DNA of 64,000 nt. Source: Przewalskia tangutica. Its lineage: Eukaryota; Streptophyta; Magnoliopsida; Solanales; Solanaceae. The stretch spans positions 89,547,093 through 89,611,092 of the forward strand of contig CM056724.1 of assembly GCA_029844215.1 (NCBI GenBank). The letters are read 5' to 3'. How positions within the stretch are numbered: position 1 is the stretch's first letter; each line of letters begins with the position of its first letter. A program made the position numbers and the translations under genes. Below, one piece after another: positions 10,683 to 21,376 of the stretch. A model generated the notes under the pieces. That model did not search any database, was not told where the DNA came from, and worked only from the letters and a program-made list of their open reading frames with translations.

Positions 10683-12216
10683 CGGACGCACAATTGTTGT
10701 AATGGATCTTAATCCTTAATGAACTATGTAATAGTACCTTGGTGTTATAAAATGAAATACTTGTTAGTGTCTTGGTTTTTCAAAGAGAATGATAGTTCAT
10801 TCTATTTGTGCTAATGAGAGTCAAAAGATGATTTAAAGTGTACATAGTTGCTTGTGATAGCTATATGTGTACAATCTTGATACTTGGACCGCGTCCCTCA
10901 CTGGGTGGCCGGAAACCTTGTTGCATTAATTACTTGAACGTGCTTACATGATGGAGGAATTCCATGTGTGTGTTTCCATTGTTGTATTATTTACTTGGAT
11001 GTGCCGACAGTGATGAAGGATTCCACGGACATGCTTCCACTATATTGCTCCATGGACATGCTTACACGATGAAGGATTTCGTGGGCGTGCGGCCATGATG
11101 CGGGTTCGATCCCCGGATGATACTATTAATTCATGGACTAGCTCTCCATGAAGACATGTACCCGAGATGCAGGATTCCACGGACATGTTATATATTTATT
11201 ACACTTTGTGCATGCCGACAGTGATGAAAGATTCCACGGGCATGCTTCCTTGATACATGTTACATATATATTACACTTTGTGCATGCCGACAGTAATGAA
11301 GGAATCCACGGGCACGCATTGATATTGCGGGCTTGAGACCCATGGTTAGAATTGCATAATTGTGGGCAAGTGTCCCGTATATTGGTATGACTTTCATATT
11401 TTGAAATAGTATTGATTTCATAAATGAAAGGGTTCAGTGGTTTCATGATTTGAAATGAGGTGGTTAATCTCATTTTGTAAAGACAGGGCTTAAAAGATAA
11501 AGTTGACTTTCACTACTTTCATATTGATAAGCACTGTTGTACTGTTATTTTGGTTATCATACTTGCCTCTTGTGTTATATTTGGACTGTGTGGTTTTATA
11601 TTCTTAAAAAGGCATAGTTGACTTTCGGTGTTATGATAGTACAATGTTACAGTGATTCTGTAGTACAGTGTTACAAGGTACATTTGGCTCGGATTTTGTA
11701 TGACACGGTAGGATCTGGTATTTGATTTCATACTTGCCCTTGTCATTCTCTTGTACAGTTATGATCTTATTTCCTGTACTTCATGTTTACATACTTGGTA
11801 CCTTGTTGTACTGACCTCCTTCGGGGGGCTGCGTTCATGTCCGCAGGTATAGGTACTCAGATGTGGATCCGTGAGATTATGATCATTGTTCAACATTTTG
11901 GGATAGCTCCAATGTTCCGGAGCTTGTCATTATGGCTAAGTATATTCAGAGGTACGGCGGGGCCTTGTCCCGTCATAATATTTGTCCAAAATCCTAGAGG
12001 TATGTATTCATATATGGGCTGGACTGGCTAGAGTTGTATTTACATTGTTGAATAGCTAGACCCTTTTGGTGATTTATATTATGGCAGCCTAATCGGCTTT
12101 GCCTGTGTTTAAAAAAAAATGAGTGTTATTTATCTTCCGCGACTTATTGTGTTATATGAATAGAAGGGTGCCCAGGTAGGGCACCAGTCGCGGGCCCGGG
12201 GTTCGGGGCGTGACAA
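10683..12216 (+). repeat. LTR A, right part
   Basis: Continuation of LTR A after element 1. It starts with the second copy of cggac and ends in GGGCGTGACA, the usual right end of this LTR group. The next base belongs to copia 1. It contains 'ctgcgttcatgtccgcag' near 11828, a motif shared with the 3' parts of element 5's LTRs. No internal region follows it, so within the window it behaves as the right edge of a solo LTR or of a full element lying to the left. Confidence 0.7.
10960..11320 (+). repeat. Imperfect repeats in LTR A
   Basis: Four or five diverged copies of a unit containing GATTCCACGGGCATGCTTCC and a partner containing TTACACTTTGTGCATGCCGA. The clearest pair lies at about 11170-11240 and 11230-11320. 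No coding function is seen. Confidence 0.55.
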
Positions 12217-12990
12217 AAATAATGGCAAAAATCGCGGGGGCAAACGCTGCAATTCCAGTGGTGGTAGCGGTGGACAAAATACCGATAGTGGGCCCCGTCC
12301 AGTCAGCTGTGGGCCACCGCCCCACTGGTCCCAGCCCTGGGACCCTAGTCGTGGGCCTAGGCCAGTGGGCAGTGGCACACCAACCCTTATGGTCCAACGT
12401 TTACAGTACCAGTTAATTGGGCTAGCCAGTTTCAGGCCCAAAAGTTTTCTCAAGCCAACGGTGGATTTCGCTCCAGTTATGGACCGGGGCATCAATCCGG
12501 TGTGCTTGGGGCCCGACCTCCTCAGGCCCATCATACATCGGACACCAATCCAACAGACATTGAGGCGGCTATGAACACACTTGGAATACATTCCTCGGAC
12601 TCAAATTGGTACATGGACATCGCTACGACTACCCACATGACGTCTGATCAAGGTACTCTCTCGTCTTATTCCAATTTGAGCAACCCTCATGGCATAATTG
12701 TTGGTAATTGTAATTCAATTCCGATTCGTGGTTATGGTCATAAAACTTTGTCTCCACCCCATCCATCTCTTATCTTAAAAAATACCTTTCATGCCCTTAA
12801 ATTGATTAAAAATTTAGTGTATGTCCGTAAATTCACAACTGATAATTATGTTTCTGTTGAATTTGATCCGTTTGAGTTTTCTGTGAAGAATTTTAAGACA
12901 TGGAGTCCTCTCATGAGGTGTGATAATAGGGAGATCTTTATCCGATCACACCGAGTTTTGGTCTTTCGAGTCAAGCCTTGCCATCTACGT
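12217..12990 (+). pseudogene. Copia 1 gag linker and protease
   Basis: The first part is a glycine-, proline- and asparagine-rich linker, matching 41510-41830 of copia 2. The 175-residue frame at 12502-13029 holds the protease: DSNWYMDIATTTHM, followed by the flap-like IRGYGH. In copia 2 the catalytic motif is DTGATTHM. Here it is DIATTTHM, so the aspartate remains but the neighbouring Thr-Gly is lost. This enzyme normally cuts the polyprotein into its parts. It is not functional here. Confidence 0.8.
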
Positions 12991-13900
12991 TTTCCACCCT
13001 TGTTCTTTCCTTGTGGTATGCTTATCTAGGTTATCCGGGGTCATCTATTTTATCTTTTTTAGAAAAAAATAAATTTATTTCTTGTAAGGGTACACGCAGT
13101 AGTCCGAGTTGTCAATCTTGTTCTTTAGGAAAAATTGTTAGATTGTCGTTTGTAGAATCTAAATCTCATACTCTAACGTCATTTGATATTATTCATAGCG
13201 ATCTATAAACGTCTCATGTTCTCAGTTCTTTGGGTCATCGTTATTATGTTCTATTTTTGGATGATTACTCTAATTTTTTATGGACTTTTCCAATAACGAA
13301 CAAATCTCAAGTTTTCCACCTTCTTAAAATTTAGAACAATCATTAGAACCCAATTAAAACATGAAATTAAAAATATCCAAGGTGATAATGGCAAAGAATA
13401 TGATAATGGGGTATTTCGAGAATTTTGTACTAATAATGAGATCAATTTTCATTTTTATTGTCCTCATACGTCTTCACAAAATTGGAAAGTCGAACGAAAA
13501 AATTATATCATTAACAATATTGTTCGAACTTTGTTGATTCATGCTTCTGTATCCCCTACTTTTTGGCATCATGCTCTACAAATTACTACATATCTTCTTA
13601 ACATTCTTCCTATCAAAAGTTTGACGTATTCGTCCCCTCTTCAAATTTTATATAATAAGACTCTTTTGTTTTCACATCTTAGGGTCTTTGGGTGCTTATG
13701 TTATCTGTTGTTTCCTTCCACCACAATTAACAAACTTCAGGCTCGTTCTACCCCATGTGTGTCTTTGGGTTATCCGTCTAATCATCGTGGTTACAAATAT
13801 TTTGATTTATCATCTAATAAAATCATCATTAGTCGTCATGTTATTTTTTATGAGTCCTAATTCCCATTTGTAAAATTGAGTAGTCACGTGCCTAGTTCGT
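12991..13900 (+). pseudogene. Copia 1 integrase
   Basis: The GAG-pre-integrase segment has the histidine pair damaged (LWYAYLGYPG, where copia 2 has LWHARLGHPG) and keeps the cysteine pair CQSCSLGK. The catalytic core follows: DIIHSDL, ending in an in-frame stop at about 13206, then GDNGKEYDN near 13383 after a frameshift, and NWKVER, where the conserved glutamate is kept. The open frame 13531-13860 is the C-terminal part (FWHHALQ, then LRVFGC and SLGYPSNHRGYKYFD). Integrase normally inserts element DNA into the genome. Stops and shifts rule out function. Confidence 0.82.
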
Positions 13901-13949
13901 ATAATTTTTTGGATGATGGTATATTCTCGTATATTATTCACCATTTATT

Positions 13950-15796
13950 GGACCTATCATGTACCCAAAATCCGACAGAGTGCCCACTTCCCGCTGGCCC
14001 TACTACACCACTAGGCCAGTTGCCCAGCCCAATACCGAAACTAGTCTAGTCCCGGTATCCTCTACTGCTCCAGTTTACCGTGTTGGGCCCGCAGGCCCAC
14101 TGCCTGTTGGCCAGTCTGTCTCGTGTCTCGGTGTTTCCCAAAATCTGCCAAATTTTCTCCCGAGTCAAAGACCAGTCACTCGTAGCCAACGGGGTATTTT
14201 TAAATTGAAAAGATATTTTAATTTACATTCTAATGTTATTAAATCACCCTTATCTCGTAACCCAGTGTCTGCTTTAAATGATCCAACTTGGAGAATTGAT
14301 ATGACCGACTAATATAATGCTCTTATTAATAATAAGACGTGGAAGTTAGTGCCCCGTCCATCTGGTGTTAATATTATTCGGTCTATGTGGATTTTGCTCA
14401 TAAGGACAATTCTAATGGTTCTTTTGCGAGGCATAAGGCTCATCTTGTAGGTGATGGTAAGACTCAACAAGTTGGTATAGATTGTGGTGAGACATTTAGT
14501 CTGGTGGTCAAGCCGGCTACCATTCACACTGTGCTCAGCTTGGTTCTTTCGAAAGCATGGTCCATTCATCAGTTAGATGTGAAGAATGTTTTCTTACATG
14601 GTGATCAAAGGAAACGTTTTATATGCATCAGCCCTTAGGGTTTAGGGATACCAAATATCCTCATTATGTCCGTTTGTTGAAGAAGTCCTTGTATGGCTTA
14701 ATCAGTCTCCACGGGCTTGGTATAAGAGGTTTACAGACTATGTTTCCACTATTGGGTTCTCTCACAGCAAGTCTGATAATTCATTGTTCATATATCGTCA
14801 TGGATCTTCCTAGGCTTATATACTCTTATATGTGGATAATATTATCTTGATTGCCTCATCTGATGCTTTACGCAAGTCTATCATGACAATGCTCAATTCT
14901 GAGTTTGCTAGGAAAGACTTGGGGCCCTTGAGTTACTTTTTGGGGATTGTTGTCACTCGTCATGCAGGTGGGTTGTTCTTATCCCAGAGGAAGTATGCAG
15001 CTGAGATCATTGAGAGGGCTGAGATGTCATCCTGTAAGTCCACTTCTACTCCGGTTGATACTAAATTCAAGTTGGGTGATGCGGTTGGCTCATCTTATGA
15101 GGATCTGACCCGCTATCGCAATCTTGCAGGGGCCCTTCAGTATCTTACATTCACGAGACCAGATATCACGTTGTCGTACAACATGTATTTTTATTTATGC
15201 ATGATCCCAGGGTTGAGCACATGAATGCGCTCAAACGCATCACTCAGTACATCCAGGGGACACTTGACTATGACTTACATTTATATCCTTCGTCGACGTC
15301 TACAATTTTCTCATATACAAATGCTGATTGGGGTGGTTGTCCAGACACCAGACGGTCTACGTCTGACTATTGTATGTTTCCTGGTAATAACTTGGTCTCT
15401 CGGTTTGTCAAGCGTCATTTGACGTTATCACGCTCTAGTGCAGAGGCCGAGTATCGAGGGATAGCCAATGTGGTCTCTGAATCCTGTTGGTTACGTAATC
15501 TTCTTTTAGAGTTTTATTGTCCTATTCAGAAAGCTATCTTGGTTTATTGTGATAATGTTAGTGTCATCTACCTTTCTGGTAATCCGGTTCAGCACCAACA
15601 CACTAAACATATCGAAATGGACATTCACTTTGTTCGCGAAAAGGTAGCTCGTGGACAAGTACGCGACTGTCATGTCCCTTCCAGGTATCAAATTGCAGAC
15701 ATCTTTACCAAAGATCTTCCGTCAGTACTCTTTGAAGATTTTAGGAATAGTCTCAGTGTACGAAGATCGCCCGCTATGGCTGCGGGGGTGTATTAA
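13950..15796 (+). pseudogene. Copia 1 reverse transcriptase and RNase H
   Basis: A Pro/Ser-rich linker (13959-14312) leads to the RVT_2 type start (DPTWRIDMTD, an in-frame stop, then YNALINNKTWKLVP). Reverse transcriptase motifs are QLDVKNVFLHG (about 14570) and YVDNI (about 14833). The usual second catalytic aspartate of YVDD is asparagine, and frames change several times. The C-terminal frame 15197-15796 has RNase H: YTNADWGG, RSSAEAEYRG, YCDNVS, and the end motif HIEMDIHFVREKV...QIADIFTK. The stop lies 8 bases inside the 3' LTR. Inactive. Confidence 0.87.
15780..15788 (+). promoter_or_regulatory. Polypurine tract of copia 1
   Basis: The G-rich stretch ctgcggggg lies directly before the TGTATTAAAT start of the 3' LTR. 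Confidence 0.6.
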
Positions 15797-15987
15797 ATAT
15801 AGTCTCGGTTTACTTCTTTTCCTCTTACCATATTTGTTGTACATAATTACCATAATTGTAGAATTCTTGTACAAATTTAATTAGGAGATTAGTTGTATAG
15901 TAGAAATATGATTATCATATTTAAAGATGGTAAATTATATATATATCTTTTTCATTAATAAAAATAATCTAACATATTATTTCTTTC
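15789..15987 (+). repeat. Copia 1, 3' LTR
   Basis: About 200 bases starting TGTATTAAAT. It aligns with the 5' LTR of copia 2 (40485-40678): both contain ACCATA..TTGTAG/ATAGGAGT, TTCTTGTAC and TTTCATTAAT, and end near TTATTTC. The right edge is uncertain by a few bases. Confidence 0.7.
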
Positions 15988-16283
15988 CGTCTCCCCAGGG
16001 CATTTTCAAAGAATATTCATCTTCCCCTAGCAAAAGTCGCCAAACCAATTTATCCTACATTTTCACATTAGAATACATGTAACAGAATTAATTAAATAAA
16101 ATATTTAAAGTATATAATATACTGATAATATAAAGTCTTATATAATATTAACATGTAAGAACAGATTAAGAACTATTTGTAACTTATATTAAATAATGGG
16201 TGAATCAGTATTAAACTTTATGAATTTGAGATTCTAAAACAGGACATCAAGTGCTAATAATCTAATTCTAAATTTAACATTTT
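15988..16283. other. Unassigned AT-rich spacer
   Basis: No open frame, RNA gene or recognisable repeat. It runs from the copia 1 LTR to the target duplication of the SINE. Confidence 0.6.
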
Positions 16284-16301
16284 TGTATATTTTGTAGGTT
16301 T

Positions 16302-17347
16302 CTTTCGAAAATAGTCTCCCTACCTCTCGATGTAGGAAAATGTCTGCGTACACTTAGAGATGACAACGGATCCTGGACCCGGTCCGGATCCAGATCCATT
16401 TTATAAGATATGAATCTTTAAAATTTGGACCCGGCGGATCCGGATCGGACCCGGATCCGTTTATGACGGATCGGATCTGAATATGGATCTTGTCTTTGAA
16501 ATCCGTATCCGATCCAGATCCGATCCGTGGATCGGTAGGCAAGAAAGAGCTAGCAGCTAGATAGAAACTCAGAATGATTAGTCCAAAATCCCAAATTATG
16601 GTTTCATTTATCCTTGGAGTGATTGATTGAATATGTACTTGAATACTTGATATGGTCTTATTCATTTTGTAACATTCTCCCTATTCAAAAACTAAATATA
16701 CATACAGATTTGGTTTGATGCATGACCATATTTATTATTGGATGGAGATGGGGAGTTGTGTCAGACATCAATGTTACTTTTATTGGGTATTAATATGTGC
16801 TGGACTGCTTTTGACCCATGGATTATAAGCATGCACCAACTCCTGAACATTGAAGATCTATTGACAGAAATCTTCAAATTCTAATCAATAGTAGATGAAT
16901 AAGAAAAGGAAAAAATAATATTTTCTTGTTTCTGTTCAATGTTACGTGGAGGAAACAAAATACAGTATGTATGTTTTAGATATTGAATTAATTATTGGGA
17001 CAATATTAATATATTATATTTACTTTTTATGAAACCGGCCGTGACAATTGCAGGGTTTTTGTCTTCTTTTTCTCAATGGTAATGCATATAGAAAATTGAT
17101 TTGATTTAGGTAAAACATACGAGTACTCATTAGTGGATCCAGATTCGATCCGTGGACCCGGTGGATCCGATGGATCTGATTTTTATGGATCCGATGAATC
17201 TGGATCCAGATCTGAATACATGTATGAAAAACGGATCTGAATCTGGATCTAGTAGGATCCGGTCCAAATCATATTAGTTGTCATCCCTACATACACTCTA
17301 TCCTCTTCAGACCTTACCTTGTGTGATTATACTAAATATGTTGTTAT
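16302..17347 (+). mobile_element. SINE of the Solanaceae TS type, split by a hAT element
   Basis: The left part (16302-16354) has CTTTCGAAAATAGTCTCC and a 'ctacctctcgatgtagg...gtctgcgtacact' run. The right part (17290-17347) continues with 'ctatcctcttcagacc', a TGTGATTATACT box and a TTG-rich tail. I recognise this as the TS-type SINE 3' half, in which the tRNA-like head is missing (5' truncated). Flanks repeat TGTATATTTTGTAGGTTT (16284-16301, and 17348-17367 with two extra bases), a SINE target duplication. The recognition rests on memory of the family consensus. Confidence 0.65.
16355..17289. mobile_element. Non-autonomous hAT-type DNA transposon, 935 bp
   Basis: Terminal inverted repeats TAGAGATGACAAC (left) and TAGGGATGACAAC (right, on the reverse strand) differ by one base. 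The eight bases outside are cgtacact (16347-16354) and catacact (17290-17297), an 8-bp target duplication with one change, as hAT elements make. Both ends carry many subterminal copies of GGATCC/GGATCTG and ACCCGG-like motifs, which in Ac/Ds-type elements bind the transposase. No transposase frame is present, so it needs one in trans. Confidence 0.8.
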
Positions 17348-17501
17348 TGTATATATTTTGTAGGTTTTGTAATACGAATATAAAGTTTTGACTAAAATTA
17401 CTGAATTCTGCCAAATCAATATCTTACCTTTTGTATCTGCAGTACTAAACTTTAAAATAAAACGATGCTCTCCAAAAGTATATATTATTCACAAAATCTA
17501 A

Positions 17502-17890
17502 TACTCCCTCCATTTAAGTTTGTTTTGTACGGAGTACTAGGTATTCATTATTTTTTTTTAAAATAATACACATTTTTATATTTTTTCTATCAAGAAACTT
17601 TTATAACAATATAAATATTAATGTACTTATATTTAATATCACAGATCTTAAAAACTTTTATTTTTTATTATAATTTATATAGAGTGAAACTATATCAAAT
17701 AATTTTTTTTAAAAAAAATATTAATCAAATAGAGATACTCCCTCCGTCCCAATTTATACGTTGTAGTTTTGGACATAAAACTTAAAAAATAAAGAAAGAT
17801 TTTTGAATTTTATGATCTTGTAAAGATAAAGTTTATTTGAAATTATTGTCAAAATTTATAATTTTTGATATGACGGAAGTCCATACGATT
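17502..17890. repeat. Stowaway-like MITE remnants
   Basis: TACTCCCTCC appears at 17502 and again at 17736 (there followed by GTCCCAATTTATACG), the usual end sequence of Stowaway-type MITEs in plants. The matching right ends are not clear. A degraded 'tgacggaagt' near 17871 could be one. Probably two truncated copies. Confidence 0.45.
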
Positions 17891-17966
17891 CCCCAATTAA
17901 AAAAGAAAAAGAAAAGAAAATATTGGAATAGTTCACTCATTCAATAATCACCACAATTTTCTCTCC

Positions 17967-17975
17967 TATATATAA
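17967..17975 (+). promoter_or_regulatory. TATA box of the serine acetyltransferase gene
   Basis: TATATATAA lies 63 bases before the first ATG, after a pyrimidine-rich run. A start of transcription about 30 bases downstream would leave a leader of some 30 bases for the first ATG or about 115 for the second. Confidence 0.65.
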
Positions 17976-18029
17976 CTGTGTTCCTTCCTCATTCCTCAAC
18001 GCCACATATATTCTTATTCCTCCATTTCT

Positions 18030-19085
18030 ATGTCCACAAATTTTCTCGGATCACCATTTCCCTTTAGTATACAATTTTCCTCTCACAACAACAACAAGCT
18101 TTCATCATTCACCATGGCTGCTTGTATTCACTCTTCAAGAACAACCAAAACTCCACCAAAAAACAACTCTCAAATCGACAACAACGTTTACAACTACGTT
18201 AAATATTGTCGACCCAATTTCCCCAACCTTATTTCCTACAACCCCATCTCTGAAAAAACTGCGAAAATCGACGAAGAGGGTGATGATCATTTATGGCTAA
18301 AAATGAAAGATGAAGCTAGGACAGATATTGATCAAGAACCAATATTGTCTAATTACTATATATCTTCAATATTAGCTCATGAATCGATGAAGAACGCTTT
18401 AGCTAATCATCTTTCAATGAAATTAAGTAATTCTAATCTTCCTAGTACTACTTTATATGATCTTTTTTTAGGTGTGTTAACAGATGATTGTGATATAATT
18501 AAATCAGTTAAAGCTGATTTAATAGCTGTTAAAGAGAGGGACCCAGCTTGTATTAGTTACGTACACTGTTTTTTAAATTTCAAAGGTTTTTTAGCATGCC
18601 AAGCACATAGAATTGCACATAAGTTATGGTCAAATGGGAGACAAATATTGGCTCTTTTAATACAAAATAGGATATCTGAAGTATTTGCTGTTGATATTCA
18701 CCCTGGGGCTAAAATTGGAAAAGGGATTTTGCTAGATCATGCTACAGGTGTTGTTGTTGGTGAGACAGCGGTGATCGGAAATAATGTGTCGATATTACAT
18801 AATGTAACATTAGGTGGGACCGGGAAGGTGTGTGGGGACAGACACCCTAAGATTGGTGATGGTGTTTTAATTGGTGCTGGTACTTGTGTTCTTGGAAATG
18901 TTGTGATTGAAGATGGGGCGAAAATCGGGGCCGGTTCGGTTGTGTTGAAACGGGTTCCGGGTAGGACTACTGCCGTTGGGAATCCGGCGAGGTTGCTTGG
19001 AGGGAAAGAGAATCCAAAGAGGCTTGATAAGATTCCTAGTTTGACTATGGATCATACATATGAGTGGTCTGATTATGTAATATAA
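18030..19085 (+). CDS. SAT: Serine O-acetyltransferase (plant SERAT/SAT), intron-free
   Basis: Transfers acetyl from acetyl-CoA to L-serine, giving O-acetylserine, the carbon skeleton for cysteine. It normally acts with O-acetylserine(thiol)lyase in the cysteine synthase complex. The frame encodes 351 residues. An N-terminal extension of about 80 residues, rich in Ser, Asn and Lys, is followed by the alpha-helical SATase domain (about 87-200) and the left-handed beta-helix acyltransferase domain (about 215-325). Residues equivalent to the catalytic set of bacterial CysE are D171 (RDPA), D236-H237 (LDHATG) and H272 (GDRHPK). The C-terminus EWSDYVI ends in isoleucine, the residue that docks into the lyase. 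A second in-frame ATG, Met29 at 18114, has the stronger context (ACCATGGC). The first has a weak one, so the start is uncertain. The extension suggests organelle import, but I cannot tell plastid from mitochondrion. Lack of introns is common in plant SAT genes. Confidence 0.96.
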   Translation: MSTNFLGSPFPFSIQFSSHNNNKLSSFTMAACIHSSRTTKTPPKNNSQIDNNVYNYVKYCRPNFPNLISYNPISEKTAKIDEEGDDHLWLKMKDEARTDIDQEPILSNYYISSILAHESMKNALANHLSMKLSNSNLPSTTLYDLFLGVLTDDCDIIKSVKADLIAVKERDPACISYVHCFLNFKGFLACQAHRIAHKLWSNGRQILALLIQNRISEVFAVDIHPGAKIGKGILLDHATGVVVGETAVIGNNVSILHNVTLGGTGKVCGDRHPKIGDGVLIGAGTCVLGNVVIEDGAKIGAGSVVLKRVPGRTTAVGNPARLLGGKENPKRLDKIPSLTMDHTYEWSDYVI

Positions 19086-19465
19086 AGTTAACAACTTTTG
19101 TATTTTGCTTGAAGGAACCTTGATGTAACAGTATAGTTGTATTTATGTGACTTATAGATTATGAATTTGAGTTGTGTAAACATCCACTAACTGTTATATT
19201 AGGATAGGTTGTTTACATCAACTCTCGTGGGATGCGCCCCATCCTCGGACCCCGCTAACATGAGATGTTTTGTGCATTGGGATACCCTTCTTTTTGAACT
19301 TTTTATTTTTCTTAATTACCATTATTTTAGGTTTTTATTAGATTAGTGAAAGCTCCTCCAGGGATTTTAGTTTCGGGGAGAATTCAAGTTCTCTTAAAAG
19401 AATAGAGATATTTCCTTGAGTGGAGGAGATGTTGTACTAGCCATTTACCTTTTGTGGTTTAAAGT
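19086..19465 (+). other. 3' flank of the acetyltransferase gene with a SINE scrap
   Basis: AT-rich 3' untranslated region and spacer. Around 19200-19310 there is GGTTGTTTACATCAACTC, then 'gatgcgccccatcctcggacc' and GTGCATTGGGATACCCTTC, which resembles the body of a common Solanaceae SINE (GTGCACCGGG..GCCC type). No clear polyadenylation signal was identified. Bases 19461-19465 (aaagt) are the left target duplication of element 2. Confidence 0.5.
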
Positions 19466-20099
19466 TGTCACGACTGCCCGGGCAGTGGTGATGCCTTACC
19501 CTACACCCAAGAATCATACATCGCAGAAATCGTGGAATATAAAACAACCAAGATATGAAACAAGATAAATAAGACACAATTTTTGGGAAAAGTTGCCTTC
19601 GGCATATATGTATATAAGTACCCCAAAATGAGCGATCCCGGCCTTACAATGCGTCTGCACTCTAAGAGTTTAAAACAACAATGGCGGGACAGGCCCCGCC
19701 ATACCCTGAATGCAAAATATCTATAACGACAGTGACCATACCAAAATGCTAAGACTCGAGAAGCAGAGCTTTCAACGCCAAAGCGGTGATCCTAAGAACG
19801 AGGATCAGCGGTAGGAGTACCTTTACTGCAGATTGAACGCGGCCCAAGGAGGTCGATAATGCAGTATGTGCGAAATCGAAATATCAGAATGAAATCATAG
19901 TAGTCTATATAAAGCGGAGACATGTATGATAACCAAAACTACGATTCACAATAAATAGCGATCATGTCAGTCGGGACTCACGCCTCAAAGTCATCATAAA
20001 ACCGTGCACGGTAAGTGCGAGGGCATAGCCGACTACTAAAACCCACAAGATAACAAGGTCGTAAATCGTATCATGAGATCTGCATCATTACATGATCAA

Positions 20100-20380
20100 A
20101 GCCGCCACTCGCGCGAAGATCTAATGCGCGTCTAGCCACAGAACTTCCGTAGCTCGCACGGGCCACTCGATGGCCCGTGAGGTATTCCGCGTCGAGGGTA
20201 GCTACTCCCGACAGCCCCGGACTCGCCGTCCGCGTAGCCACAAAGACCGCGTGACCACAAGGGCCGCATACTAACCTGGAACTCCGTAGTTCGATAGGCC
20301 ATCTGCACTGCATAAGGTATTCTCGAATCATAGTCACTAGACACTTTGAGTCTACCCGACGGAGGCGCTTAACCCCCGGA
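20100..20380 (-). repeat. CpG-rich sub-repeat block, element 2 left LTR
   Basis: Same type of block as 2030-2370, with repeated 'gcgtagcc/ccgcatg' and 'ggtattc' pieces. It differs from its partner at 25850-26140 by many small changes. Confidence 0.55.
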
Positions 20381-21302
20381 ATCATGAGTGATATAATATC
20401 AACATGACAGTTTATCGTTAAACAACCTAAGCACAATAAGGGAAAACCCCTTTACACAAACATCACAAGATACTAACTCACGTAGCATCCTAACATGTTT
20501 ACTTATCAAGTCAACAAGAAAGTATTACAAGACTATCACAAATCAATACAATCAAGTTATTCACACAAGGTACTTTCTATATTAAGTTAACAAGTTCGGG
20601 TTTTTAGCCCCAAAGTACTTTATGTATTACTCTTTTAAAAGATCCGTTTCTTTCACAAAAGTCACACAATACCCGTAGTATAAAAATAAAGTGATTATCT
20701 TTTGAAGTAAATCAAAACATTTCTCTTTGTAAAATCAAGTAACAACATTCTTTTCCCAACGCTTAAGTTTGCCTAATTTCAATTACTCAAGTTTCTCATT
20801 TTCGAAAGGTTTCGTAGTTCATAGTTTTAATCCTTTAAAACAATTTGAGAAACATATACCTTATGTGTGAGTAGGTTATTATTGTTCATAACAATCTTAT
20901 TACAGCGGCCATGATCTAGGAAATGTAATATCATTTTGTCTCATCTTAGCTCCTATGCAGATGGAAGTTTCTACTGGTTTTAATAATACTTTATTAGTCA
21001 AAATATTTCCCTTTATTAAGCCACTTTGTGGTTTGTTCGACATTCATTCTGATCGGTAAAACATCATTCCTTTTGAAAACCAAAAATACTATTTACTCAC
21101 TAATGAGGTTTCACACTTTTTCACATTAGTATAATTAAGACAAGTCTCTTATTTTCTTAAATCAATAAATCATTCTTTTTATCACTCTTAAGCCGCTATA
21201 CCTAACCTCCCATAAAGCTAGTATAACTCTTAAGATTTTTAAACCAAGTGTTACTCTTAAAAAGGTTTCTTAATTCTTTTGAACTACTTCGGATCCTTTT
21301 TA

Positions 21303-21376
21303 TTCAGGCTTAAGTCAGAAGACATTGCCGTAATTATTATTCAGGCTTAAGTCCGAAGACATTGCCGTAATTATTA
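21303..21376 (+). repeat. Two 37-bp tandem repeats in LTR
   Basis: Unit starts TTCAGGCTTAAGTC and contains GAAGACATTGCCGTAATTAT. Copies start at 21303 and 21340. The partner LTR has two at 27070 and 27107. Element 4 has four, and element 1 has one diverged copy near 3740. Confidence 0.8.

Larger units (their letters stand above)
12217..15987 (+). mobile_element. Copia 1: decayed Ty1/copia retrotransposon (left part cut off by LTR A)
   Basis: Plus-strand copia element in the order gag linker, protease, integrase, reverse transcriptase, RNase H, which defines copia (integrase before reverse transcriptase), then a 3' LTR of about 200 bases. Its 5' LTR and most of gag lie left of LTR A, outside the window. 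It belongs to the same family as copia 2, to which it aligns from the glycine-rich gag linker through the integrase. Multiple stops, frameshifts and catalytic changes show it is dead. Confidence 0.88.

Noticed and set aside
11097..11117. GGGTTCGATCCCC, a perfect tRNA T-arm or Pol III B-box motif
   Set aside because: No acceptor stem, D-arm or anticodon arm fits around it and no A-box lies at the right distance. It is within the repeats of LTR A.
12130..12591. 153-residue minus-strand frame, proline- and arginine-rich
   Set aside because: It is the shadow of the glycine- and proline-rich gag linker of copia 1 on the other strand.
18867..19094. 75-residue minus-strand frame
   Set aside because: Antisense shadow of the serine acetyltransferase C-terminus.
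21303..21376. CRISPR-like array of direct repeats
   Set aside because: Units are directly adjacent without unique spacers and the genome is a plant's. It is an ordinary tandem repeat.
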